From NCBI RefSeq assembly GCF_042656585.1, contig NZ_JBHSPG010000023.1: a DNA stretch of 64,000 nucleotides. One strand, written 5' to 3'. The notes under the pieces are model-generated. The model saw only the letters and a program-made list of their open reading frames with translations. It was not told the origin of the DNA and did no database searches. Within the stretch, counting starts at the first letter, position 1. Each line of letters starts with the position of its first letter. The position numbers and the translations under genes were made by a program. Shown here in pieces: positions 34,528 to 42,503 of the stretch. This stretch comes from Thalassorhabdus alkalitolerans. GTDB lineage: Bacteria; Bacillota; Bacilli; Bacillales; Marinococcaceae.

Positions 34528-34560
34528 TTAAAAAGCCTGGAAAATCCAGGCTTTTGTTTA
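34528..34560 (+). terminator. Terminator of the membrane protein gene
   Basis: AAAAAGCCTGG-AAAAT-CCAGGCTTTTG stem-loop with T-rich tail. Nothing else coding is seen between 34482 and 34763. Confidence 0.75.
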
Positions 34561-34763
34561 TCTATGAAAGTATTTAAACAATGTTAAAAACCTCTCACAT
34601 GCACTTAAAGCAACAAGTAGACATCATGCCTTTTGTGCTTCAGGAATTGCCGTAGTTTCCCCGGGAAGTCAACCTGCGAGATCTTCGACTTATGCTTTTT
34701 CGAAGTATCGCGCTTTTCTCTACAATCAAATGACTTTCAAAAATTAAAAATTGGGCCTTTACC

Positions 34764-35642
34764 TTAGTGTATAAAGTGGTTAATTCGCTCCTGAACATAT
34801 GATACATAATGATGTTTCTTTTCTATGGCAAATATAAATTTAGAATTTTCAAGATGCTGTAAGCCTTTTTCTTTATATTGAAGCTCAAAGTAAGCATTTC
34901 CTGATTGGTAAAAAAATTCCCCTAAGAGATACAACGATTCATTTTCCAGGCAAAGCTGAATGCCTTCCTCACAATATGATATACAAGGCTTGAACTCCTC
35001 TAAAGCAGTAAGGGAATTGGTCAGTCCGAAATATATTCTTGCCTTCACTAGGTGGGTTTGTGGCAAAGATAATTTAGTAAGATGCTGCAAGGCTTCTTTA
35101 AAGATGTCAACAGACCGTTTAGAGTTTCCGGTTTCATAATGAATAATTCCAATACTATTTAAAATTTCTATTTCTGTCATGGTGTAAAGTGTCCGGTCTT
35201 CTCGTGAATGAACCACTAAGGCCTCATGTAACAGTTCCAAAGCCGTTGCTCCGTCCTGATACAAATGAAAATGTACGATTCCTTGATGCCAAAGTAAAAA
35301 CTGCTTATTCTCGCCTTCCTGAAATAACGGGTTATTATCTTCTGCTTTCACAATTTCTTCTACGGTATGATAATCACGTTCACGAATTGCTTTTCGGACT
35401 ACTGATTTCACATCTTTAATATAATCGCTTCGGGGGCTGCTTCCTTCTTCAAAAAAATAATTGATATCCACCCCTAATTTTCGTGCTATTTCATACAGTG
35501 TTGTTGAAAGAGGGACGACTTCTCCTTTTTCAATTTTACTAATTTGCGCTTGTGTACAAATGTTTTCTGAAAGTTTTTTTTGAGTAATTTTATTTTTCTT
35601 GCGTAAGTAATAAATTGATTTTCCTATCAAACTGGAATCCAT
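34764..35642 (-). CDS. XRE HTH-TPR regulator, PlcR/NprR-like (RRNPP type)
   Basis: 292 residues. An N-terminal HTH (SIYYLRKKNKITQKKLSENI, then CTQAQISKIEKGEV) is followed by about 220 residues of tetratricopeptide-like helices (YHTVEEIVKAED, NSIGIIHYETGNSKRSVDIF, SGNAYFELQYKEKGLQHLEN). Length and layout fit RRNPP regulators such as PlcR, which are switched by secreted signalling peptides. No adjacent signal-peptide gene was found. GGAGATACAT precedes the ATG. It is divergent from the PAS kinase gene. Confidence 0.85.
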   Translation of the reverse strand: MDSSLIGKSIYYLRKKNKITQKKLSENICTQAQISKIEKGEVVPLSTTLYEIARKLGVDINYFFEEGSSPRSDYIKDVKSVVRKAIRERDYHTVEEIVKAEDNNPLFQEGENKQFLLWHQGIVHFHLYQDGATALELLHEALVVHSREDRTLYTMTEIEILNSIGIIHYETGNSKRSVDIFKEALQHLTKLSLPQTHLVKARIYFGLTNSLTALEEFKPCISYCEEGIQLCLENESLYLLGEFFYQSGNAYFELQYKEKGLQHLENSKFIFAIEKKHHYVSYVQERINHFIH

Positions 35643-35822
35643 ATGTATCTCCTTATAACATACAAGTGTATAGGACTAGTATAAGATAAAACGGGAGGAG
35701 TAAGAAACAAATGAAATGAAATAACAGGGAAAAAATACCTAAAAAAAAGGGTGTAGAACCTTCATGTAGAATATGAGAAGTAGGTAAATCTTTTCTTATT
35801 AATATTGAAGGAAGTTGATCAT

Positions 35823-37568
35823 ATGTTAAAACCTCAGGAGATTGATTCCCACTCTATATTAAACGGTGTGGGAGAAAGCATATTTATTACTGACAGAAAA
35901 TTTATCATAAAATGGGCAAATCGTTATACCAACACGGTACTGCAGGACATTCCATTTACTATTAAGAGAAAAGAAGATTTGTACGGGTTAAACGTATTGG
36001 AACTCTTTGAAGAGGGGACTGAAAGATGGAATGAAATGAATAGCGACGTTTATCCGAAAGAGATAAAGGTCTCCTTATCTCTCTTCAAAACGGTCCATTT
36101 ATACATAGAAAAATGGCAAAAAGATGAGTTTATTATCACCTTTAAACTCATGGATCACAACATTCCAACGGCCTGGCAAAGGGTGATTGACAATTACGTT
36201 GGGATGTTATCTATTGACAGGACAGGAAGAGTCCTATTTGGGAATAACAAGAGCTGTAAATTATTGTTGTATTCAAGTGAGGAACAGTTGAACCAGGTAT
36301 TTACAGAGCTGTATTTTGATCCTTATTTACAAAACACCTATAGCGAATTTTTTCAAGCTTTTACCCAGGGAAATCAGTGGGACGGTGCTCTTCAAGCAAA
36401 AAGAAAAGACGGCAGTTACATATGGATAGATGCTATTTTGATTCCGATAAAAGAAAACGGAAGTAACACACAATATGTATTACTTTTTAAAGAAGCTTCT
36501 TCGGACAAGCTGAAGGATGCCAAACTAAAAAAAGCGCTGAAGGAACTCTCAGCCATTAAGTATGCTTTAGACCAATCCTCAATGATAGCTATTTATGATG
36601 AAAACCAAGTCATCACTTACGTCAATGAAGCGTTTTCAAACCTTGTGAAATACAGTAAGGAGGAGCTCCTTGGAAAGCACTACAGTTATATGATGTCAAA
36701 GGAAGACTATAACAAAGTATTTCATAATGAACTGATGGAACCTTTAGACAAAGGGAAGGTTTGGAAGGGGGAAGTGAGGAAAATAGCCAAAGATGGCAGG
36801 GAGCTCTGGTTTGATACAACAGTTGTTCCTTTTTTAAATAAGCAAAATAAGCCTTATCAGTATGTATCCATTCAAATGGACATTACGTATAAAAAAAAGA
36901 CCGAGGAATTGCTTCAGCGTGCTGAAAAGTTGTCTGTTATTGGAGAGTTGGCTGCAGGAGTCGCCCATGAGATACGTAACCCCCTTACTTCCATAAAAGG
37001 ATTTGCTCAATTGCTCGAAGGCAATGACTTTTACAAGCAGATCATTTTAGACGAAATAGACCGGATCAGCAGTATTGTCAGTGAATTTATGGTATTGGCA
37101 AAGCCTCATGCAGTAAACTATTCCAGTAAAGATATAGGTGCTTTGCTTAGGCAAGTGATTACATTTTTAGAATCGGAAGCAAATTTGAATAATGTCTCTA
37201 TTCATTATCACCAAGAAGTAGAAGGTCAATTAAAAATGCAATGTGAAGAAAATCAGCTGAAACAGGTTTTTCTAAATCTAATTAAAAATAGTATAGAAGC
37301 CATGCCAAATGGCGGACCTATTCATATCATTCTCAGCGGAGATGGTAATAAAGCAAAGATTTCTATTTCTGATTACGGAGTAGGAATGACAGGTGATAAG
37401 CTGGAAAAGCTGGGGGAACCTTTTTTTTCAACAAAGGAAGAGGGGAACGGTCTTGGATTAATGGTTAGTTATAAAATTATTCATAATCATGGCGGGGATA
37501 TTTCAGTGCGCAGTAAAATAAACCAAGGAACTACGTTTACCATTACTTTACCGTTGTTAAAAGGGTAG
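35823..37568 (+). CDS. Orphan PAS histidine kinase, KinA/KinE-like
   Basis: 581 residues, soluble. Three PAS domains (about residues 13-100, 120-225, 245-350; each ending in a PAC-like segment such as WFDTTVVPFLNKQNKPYQ), then HisKA with SVIGELAAGVAHEIRNPLTS (phosphoacceptor His) and a HATPase domain with NLIKNSIEAMPNGG, DYGVGM and GNGLGL. This is the architecture of sporulation phosphorelay kinases, and no response regulator lies beside it. ATG 35823 fits AAGGAAG at 9-base spacing. A role in feeding Spo0F is plausible but inferred. Confidence 0.88.
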   Translation: MLKPQEIDSHSILNGVGESIFITDRKFIIKWANRYTNTVLQDIPFTIKRKEDLYGLNVLELFEEGTERWNEMNSDVYPKEIKVSLSLFKTVHLYIEKWQKDEFIITFKLMDHNIPTAWQRVIDNYVGMLSIDRTGRVLFGNNKSCKLLLYSSEEQLNQVFTELYFDPYLQNTYSEFFQAFTQGNQWDGALQAKRKDGSYIWIDAILIPIKENGSNTQYVLLFKEASSDKLKDAKLKKALKELSAIKYALDQSSMIAIYDENQVITYVNEAFSNLVKYSKEELLGKHYSYMMSKEDYNKVFHNELMEPLDKGKVWKGEVRKIAKDGRELWFDTTVVPFLNKQNKPYQYVSIQMDITYKKKTEELLQRAEKLSVIGELAAGVAHEIRNPLTSIKGFAQLLEGNDFYKQIILDEIDRISSIVSEFMVLAKPHAVNYSSKDIGALLRQVITFLESEANLNNVSIHYHQEVEGQLKMQCEENQLKQVFLNLIKNSIEAMPNGGPIHIILSGDGNKAKISISDYGVGMTGDKLEKLGEPFFSTKEEGNGLGLMVSYKIIHNHGGDISVRSKINQGTTFTITLPLLKG

Positions 37569-37662
37569 AACTTTAGCAAGGGGCCACAAAGCTGACTTTC
37601 GCTGCTTTTGCCTGTTACAATGAACATGCACCCATGACAGTATCTTGAAAGGAGATTTTAAC

Positions 37663-38658
37663 ATGAACTATAAAATGCTCGGCAAAAGCGGCGTGGCAGT
37701 ATCTGAATTATGCCTTGGCACCATGACCTTTGGAAAAGCTGCTCCTGAAAAGGAAGCAATTTCAATAGTTCATCAATTTTTAGATGATGGAGGTAACTTT
37801 ATTGATACAGCTGATACATATGTAGACGGCGAGTCTGAACGTATCGTAGGAAAAGCAATAAAAGATAGACGTTCTGAAGTTATCCTTGCATCGAAAGTAA
37901 GGATGAAGGTAGGCCCGCATATAAATGATGTGGGATACTCGAGGAAACGAATTATGGATGGAATTGATCAAAGTTTAACTCGTCTTAATACCGACTATCT
38001 GGATTTGTATCAATTACACGTCTGGGACCATCTTACACCTATTGAAGAAACCTTACGTACACTGGATGATTTGGTTACAGCAGGAAAGGTGCGTTACATA
38101 GGATGCTCGAACTTTTTAGCATGGCAGATAATGAAGTCTCTCTCAATTAGCGAGCGGGAAGGCTATGCAAAATTTATTACAGTCCAGCCTCAGTATAGTC
38201 TGTTGCATAGGGAGATGGACAGAGAAGTGATGTCTTTGTGCAAAGAAGAGGGAATCGGTGTTCTGCCATGGGCCCCACTTGGAGGAGGATTTTTAACAGG
38301 TAAATATACAACCCCTGAAAAGCCTGATAGGGACTGGAGGCTTGCTCAGGCAGGCCCTGGGGAGTATAACTGGGAGACAAAAGCTGTAGATCGGAACTTC
38401 GAGATCCTTACTAAAGTGGAAGAAATTGCAGAAAAAGAAGAGAAGACTCCTGCTCAAGTAGCTCTAAACTGGCTTATGATGAAAGAGGGAATTACATCGC
38501 CGATTTTCGGGGCCAGAAATATGGCTCAATATGAAGAAAACATTGGCGCTGTAGGGTGGAGGCTTCAGGATCAGCATGTGGATGAACTGGAAGCATTTAC
38601 TGCTCTGCCTCCAGAGTATCCTCAGCGTTTTATCGATAAATTCAAGCGTCCTTTGTAA
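37663..38658 (+). CDS. Aldo/keto reductase
   Basis: 331 residues. NADPH-dependent (alpha/beta)8 barrel: LGTMTFG near residue 20, GNFIDTADTY (catalytic Asp and Tyr region), then KVRM (Lys) and HVWDH (His) near residues 77 and 120, and the nucleotide-binding SPIFGARNMAQ at the end. It reduces carbonyls, likely for detoxification. ATG 37663 follows AAAGGAG. It is the last metabolic gene before the IS remnant and recombinase. Confidence 0.93.
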   Translation: MNYKMLGKSGVAVSELCLGTMTFGKAAPEKEAISIVHQFLDDGGNFIDTADTYVDGESERIVGKAIKDRRSEVILASKVRMKVGPHINDVGYSRKRIMDGIDQSLTRLNTDYLDLYQLHVWDHLTPIEETLRTLDDLVTAGKVRYIGCSNFLAWQIMKSLSISEREGYAKFITVQPQYSLLHREMDREVMSLCKEEGIGVLPWAPLGGGFLTGKYTTPEKPDRDWRLAQAGPGEYNWETKAVDRNFEILTKVEEIAEKEEKTPAQVALNWLMMKEGITSPIFGARNMAQYEENIGAVGWRLQDQHVDELEAFTALPPEYPQRFIDKFKRPL

Positions 38659-38996
38659 AATCCAAACAGCCTGACACACAAATTAGGTAAATGAATGTCA
38701 CTCACCGTTTGAGCTGCCCCCTGTAAGTAGAAAAAAATGATTGTTACGGTCTTGGTCCTATATTGAATGGGGCTGAGGCCGTTTATATTTTCTCGTAATC
38801 GATCGTGGTTACGGAAATGGATCATGTCAATAAATAACCCTTCGAACCAAATGATAATGCACAGAATTATTTCACTACTAAGACTGTTTTGTTCCCCCGT
38901 TTTTCTTTCCTTATACAAATATAATGCCTACATTAGTAAATGAGGAATGAGACAACTTTTCACTCTCATAGCCATGGATAAGGCGAGGTGAGAAGA
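38659..38996. other. 338-bp stretch with an IS remnant
   Basis: This stretch contains the degraded IS3-type fragment described at 38710-38831. No convincing sigma-E or sigma-K promoter for the recombinase was found by eye. Confidence 0.5.
38710..38831 (-). pseudogene. IS3/IS150-type transposase remnant (C-terminal end)
   Basis: The minus-strand frame reads DMIHFRNHDRLRENINGL and on to SPIQYRTKTV, the C-terminal signature of IS3-family OrfB (HxRxxxxLNGLSPxxYR). About 15 bases beyond it TGAGCTGCCCCCTGTAAGTAG (38710-38730) looks like the terminal inverted repeat of an IS150-type element. No intact orfA/orfB or left end is present. Confidence 0.7.
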
Positions 38997-39185
38997 ATGA
39001 AGAAAACACCCTTGAAGGCAAAGGATATAACTACAAAAGTTAACGTGCTTGCTGACAAGGAAACGAATGAAGAAGTTTGGAGAGAAATTATTCGTATAGT
39101 CTTTGATAATGAGAGTGTGTCAGAAAAAAATGACATAAATAATCTTCCTTTAAAAGAACAGAACAGGAGGCATGACCATGGATGA
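38997..39185 (+). CDS. 62-aa protein coupled to the recombinase gene
   Basis: 62 residues, starting MKKTPLKAKDITTKVNV with GAGGTGAG upstream. Charged and helical (DKETNEEVWREIIRIVFDNE), with a tail ending QNRRHDHG. The stop overlaps the start of the serine recombinase, so the two are translationally coupled. SP-beta uses a 58-residue directionality factor (SprB) with its serine recombinase, so a recombination directionality factor is one option. No sequence similarity was recognised. Confidence 0.6.
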   Translation: MKKTPLKAKDITTKVNVLADKETNEEVWREIIRIVFDNESVSEKNDINNLPLKEQNRRHDHG

Positions 39186-40695
39186 AGGAAAACTAATCAT
39201 CTATGGGAGGGTGTCAACTGAAGAGCAAAAAGAAAAAGGGTACAGCTTGGAATCACAAATTGAACGGTGTTTACTCAAGGCAAAGAGCATGGGATACAAA
39301 GAAAATACGATTCACGTGATAAGAGATCAAGCTTCAGGTGCAACGTTAGAGCGCCAGGGGCTGAAACTGATGCGACAATATGTAAAACAGCAAACAATAG
39401 ATATAATAATCATTTATGATCCTGACAGGCTGTCTAGGAACCTGACTCATCAATTGCTGCTTACAGATGAATTTGTCAAACAAGGAGTCAGACTGGAATT
39501 TGTGAACTTTGAATGGAAAAACACACCTGAAGGAATGATGTATTATCAATTGAGAGGAATCTTTGCTCAGTATGAAAGAGAAAAAATAAGAGAACGAACG
39601 ATCAGAGGACGGATAGAAAAGATTAAAAAGCATGGGAAGCTAAGCTTTGATCCAAGGCTCTTTGGCTATACCTTCAATACAGAAACGGATCAATTAATGA
39701 TAAATAAAAAAGAAGGAGCGGTAGTCAAGCTTATTTTTCAATGGGCAAGCGAGGGACAGAGCGGAGAAAAAATTGCAGAAAAGCTTGCCAGACGAGGGAT
39801 ACCTGCACCTAGAGGCGAAACGTGGTATGGTTCCACTGTAACTCGAATTTTAAAAAACCAAAGTTATTTAGGAACGTATTACGCGTATAAATCCGACTAT
39901 CACCAGGGATTTAAAAGAGAGAGACCACTGAGTGAACAATTTCCTCTTCCAATTGAAGCATTAGTTGACCAGAGGACATTTGAAAAAGTTCAGAAAGTGA
40001 TTGCTTCTCACCGATCTCATGCGGGGAGGCCGGCGGTTTATCCTTATCTTATAGAGGGTACAGGAGTTTGTTATTGCGGCCGTTCTATGGGGACAACCGT
40101 GAAATCCGGCAGGCGTTCCTATACGTATTATGCATGCACAGGAAAACATAAAAAAAGCTATTGTTCTCATCGGAGAGAATCACAAACAGCGTGCAAAAGC
40201 CCCTATTGGAACTCTGCTATTGTAGATCAGGTTTTGTGGGACACGATTGTGGAATATATAAAACAACCTCCAAAGGGGAATGAAAGATATAACAATGAAA
40301 AAAATAGCCATGCACGTACTCAAGAAGCATATGTCTTAAAAAAAGAAAAAGAAGAATTGCTTGAGAAAAAACAAAGGATTCTTGATCTATATCTAGATGG
40401 CAAAGTAGATAAAGTGCTCCTCGAGAAGAAAATGACGGAAATTAATGATAAACTCGTACTAGTATCTGCTAATGAAAAGGAATCCTCTGAAAACAAAGTG
40501 GAGAAACAGGATATAGAAAAGAAGACAGGTAAGGCTGCCTGGGAGGATGAATACAGACATAAGCTTAACAACCTGTCTTACACTCAAAAAAAGCGAATCA
40601 CAAAATTGCTTGTCCGGCGGATTATCTTTAAGCCCGACAGAGAACTAGTTGTGGACCTGAATATCTCTGGGGGAAATGAAAATATTATTGTCTAA
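39178..40695 (+). CDS. Large serine recombinase of the spoVK element
   Basis: 505 residues. The resolvase domain has the nucleophile Ser13 in IYGRVSTEEQ, arginines in YDPDRLSRN, and EREKIRERT. The middle recombinase domain contains the FGYTF and GIPAPRGETWYGSTVTRILKN motifs (DNA-binding linker). A zinc ribbon follows with cysteines in CYCGRSMG, YACTGKHK and SYCSH, then a coiled coil and a C-terminal tail. This is the SpoIVCA-type large serine recombinase. The second ATG (39178) is 7 bases from AGGAGG and is preferred over 39172. It ends 11 bp before the right core. Confidence 0.95.
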   Translation: MDEGKLIIYGRVSTEEQKEKGYSLESQIERCLLKAKSMGYKENTIHVIRDQASGATLERQGLKLMRQYVKQQTIDIIIIYDPDRLSRNLTHQLLLTDEFVKQGVRLEFVNFEWKNTPEGMMYYQLRGIFAQYEREKIRERTIRGRIEKIKKHGKLSFDPRLFGYTFNTETDQLMINKKEGAVVKLIFQWASEGQSGEKIAEKLARRGIPAPRGETWYGSTVTRILKNQSYLGTYYAYKSDYHQGFKRERPLSEQFPLPIEALVDQRTFEKVQKVIASHRSHAGRPAVYPYLIEGTGVCYCGRSMGTTVKSGRRSYTYYACTGKHKKSYCSHRRESQTACKSPYWNSAIVDQVLWDTIVEYIKQPPKGNERYNNEKNSHARTQEAYVLKKEKEELLEKKQRILDLYLDGKVDKVLLEKKMTEINDKLVLVSANEKESSENKVEKQDIEKKTGKAAWEDEYRHKLNNLSYTQKKRITKLLVRRIIFKPDRELVVDLNISGGNENIIV

Positions 40696-40705
40696 AGTCC
40701 TTCCA

Positions 40706-40709
40706 TAGT
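40706..40709 (+). other. attR core of the spoVK element
   Basis: TAGT at 40706-40709 matches the left core. Downstream (GAAAGCTATGG) the SpoVK coding sequence resumes in frame; upstream (CCTTCCA) is element sequence. Confidence 0.85.
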
Positions 40710-41124
40710 GAAAGCTATGGAAGATCAGCAGCATGAGTTTGTTTTAATTCTCGCTGGATATCCAAGGGAAATGGATCATTTTCTTTCGTTAAACCCCGGA
40801 TTGCCGTCTCGCTTTCCAACGTCTTTAACTTTTAAGGATTTTTCTCAACATGAGTTGTTAACGCTCCTTGAAATGATGGTGAAAGAAAGAGAATATGAGT
40901 GCAGCCGGGAAGCATTATATAAAATGAAACTGCATTTTGAAAAAACAGGGCGGCAGGGGGTTCGTCATTTCAGCAACGGCCGATATGTACGAAACTGTGT
41001 TGAAAAAGCAATCAGGATGCATGCCGTTCGGGTTATGAAGCAGAGAAAAGATAAAGACAGGGCTTCTCTTCTCAGGTTAGAAGCCGAAGATTTTAATGTA
41101 GATGAGATAGAATCTGGTTTATAG
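40710..41124 (+). pseudogene. spoVK: spoVK, 3' part
   Basis: It continues SpoVK from residue 180: (V)KAMEDQQHEFVLILAGYPREMDH and the sensor-1/arginine-finger region LSLNPGLPSRFP, then the helical lid to about residue 317. GTG at 40708 could be misread as a start, but no ribosome site precedes it. It is translated only after the element is excised. In B. subtilis, SpoVK is a mother-cell ATPase required for spore maturation under sigma-E control. hflX follows 26 bases downstream. Confidence 0.93.
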
Positions 41125-41150
41125 TCTGTAAACAGAAGGTTGGGATAGCA

Positions 41151-42398
41151 ATGGAAGAAAAAATAATCATAGTTGGATGCCGGCTGCAAGATGAAGATGA
41201 AGAAAGGTTTCAATCTTCGCTTGATGAACTAGCTTCCCTGGTCAAAACAGCAGATGGAATTGTAGCCGCTTCCCTGACCCAGACTCGCCACAAGCTGGAG
41301 TCCTCCACCTATATTGGTAAAGGGAAGGTGGAGGAACTTTCCCAGCTGGTGGAAGAGATAGAAGCTGACATTGTCGTTTTTAATGATGAATTGACTGGAA
41401 GCCAAATCCGAAATTTGTCTAGGATGGTTGAGGCTTTTGTTATAGACCGAACTCAGTTAATCCTTGATATCTTTGCAAAACGAGCTCAAACAAAAGAAGG
41501 AAAGATACAAGTGGAGCTGGCACAGCTTAGCTATCTCCTGCCGAGATTAACAGGACAGGGGGCTGCCCTCTCCAGGCTTGGAGGAGGGATAGGAACAAGA
41601 GGTCCCGGGGAGACAAAATTAGAAACTGATCGTCGCCATATTCAAAAAAGAATGGATGATCTTAAAAAACAGCTTGCTCAAATTAGTTCCCAGAGAACAA
41701 GCTACCGTAAGCAGCGAAAAAGAAACAGCGTTATTCAATTTGCATTGGTTGGTTACACGAATGCAGGAAAGTCCACATTATTAAATAAGCTGACAAACTC
41801 TCAGGCTTTTGAAGAAGATTTGCTGTTTGCCACTCTTGATCCTTTAACAAGACAAATGAAACTTCCTTCGGGGTATAACGTTCTGTTAAGTGATACAGTT
41901 GGCTTTATTCAGGATCTTCCGACCACATTGGTAGCTGCATTTCGTTCTACACTGGAAGAAGTGAAAGAGGCAGACGTCCTGCTTCATGTAGTCGATTCGT
42001 CAGACGCATCAGCTTCTTCACAAATGGAAACAGTAGACAAGCTACTTCAGGAACTTGAAGTAAGCCACCTTCCTGTCCTTACAGTATTTAATAAAAAAGA
42101 CCAGCGTAATAAAGAAATACCTTTGCCTCCAGCAGACAGCTCTTCCATTTTAATTTCTGCATTCGAGGATTTAGATATAGAAAAATTAAAAGGGAAAATG
42201 GAAGAAGTTCTAAAAGAAGCCATGGTGTTTTACCATGTCAAGGTGCCCCTTAAGAATGGTAAGCTTGTGTCTTCCCTTAAAAAAGACACGTTAGTGAGCG
42301 AAGAAACTCTATCTGAGGAAGAAGAAATGTTCTATGTAAAAGGCTATGTAAAAGAAGACCACCCAATTCACGGGGAAATTTCAAAATATATGATGTGA
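41151..42398 (+). CDS. hflX: GTPase HflX
   Basis: 415 residues. The N-terminal glycine-rich helical domain has SRLGGGIGTRGPGETKLETD, the HflX hallmark. The G domain has GYTNAGKSTLLN (G1), DTVGF (G3) and NKKD (G4). HflX is a ribosome-splitting GTPase that rescues stalled 70S ribosomes after heat or antibiotics. It is the conserved neighbour of spoVK (ynbA in B. subtilis). Confidence 0.97.
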   Translation: MEEKIIIVGCRLQDEDEERFQSSLDELASLVKTADGIVAASLTQTRHKLESSTYIGKGKVEELSQLVEEIEADIVVFNDELTGSQIRNLSRMVEAFVIDRTQLILDIFAKRAQTKEGKIQVELAQLSYLLPRLTGQGAALSRLGGGIGTRGPGETKLETDRRHIQKRMDDLKKQLAQISSQRTSYRKQRKRNSVIQFALVGYTNAGKSTLLNKLTNSQAFEEDLLFATLDPLTRQMKLPSGYNVLLSDTVGFIQDLPTTLVAAFRSTLEEVKEADVLLHVVDSSDASASSQMETVDKLLQELEVSHLPVLTVFNKKDQRNKEIPLPPADSSSILISAFEDLDIEKLKGKMEEVLKEAMVFYHVKVPLKNGKLVSSLKKDTLVSEETLSEEEEMFYVKGYVKEDHPIHGEISKYMM

Positions 42399-42503
42399 AC
42401 AGGGATAAACAAGGAAAACATGAGGGTCTACGATGAGTGTTCACCCTCGTTAACGAGTGAAAATTACGATTTAAGCTTAACAATCAGAAAGTAGGAACCA
42501 CAG

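Larger units (their letters stand above)
20172..40709. mobile_element. Skin-like intervening element in spoVK (20,538 bp)
   Basis: This segment interrupts spoVK exactly between the codons for DTLV and KAMEDQ. Deleting one copy of the TAGT core with everything between reconstitutes D-T-L-V-K-A-M-E-D in frame. A large serine recombinase is the last gene, 11 bp from the right junction. Known family logic: in skin (sigK), vfbin (spoVFB) and SP-beta (spsM), a serine recombinase excises the element in the mother cell to make the sporulation gene whole, while the spore genome keeps it. The cargo is about 20 metabolic, stress and regulatory genes with no recognisable phage structural genes. Excision itself is inferred. 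Confidence 0.92.

Noticed and set aside
34482..34763. PapR-like signal peptide gene downstream of the PlcR-like regulator
   Set aside because: No secreted-peptide frame with a ribosome site was found on either strand.
20172..40709. Prophage interpretation of the spoVK element
   Set aside because: No terminase, portal, capsid, tail, lysis or replication genes were found; the cargo is metabolic and regulatory.
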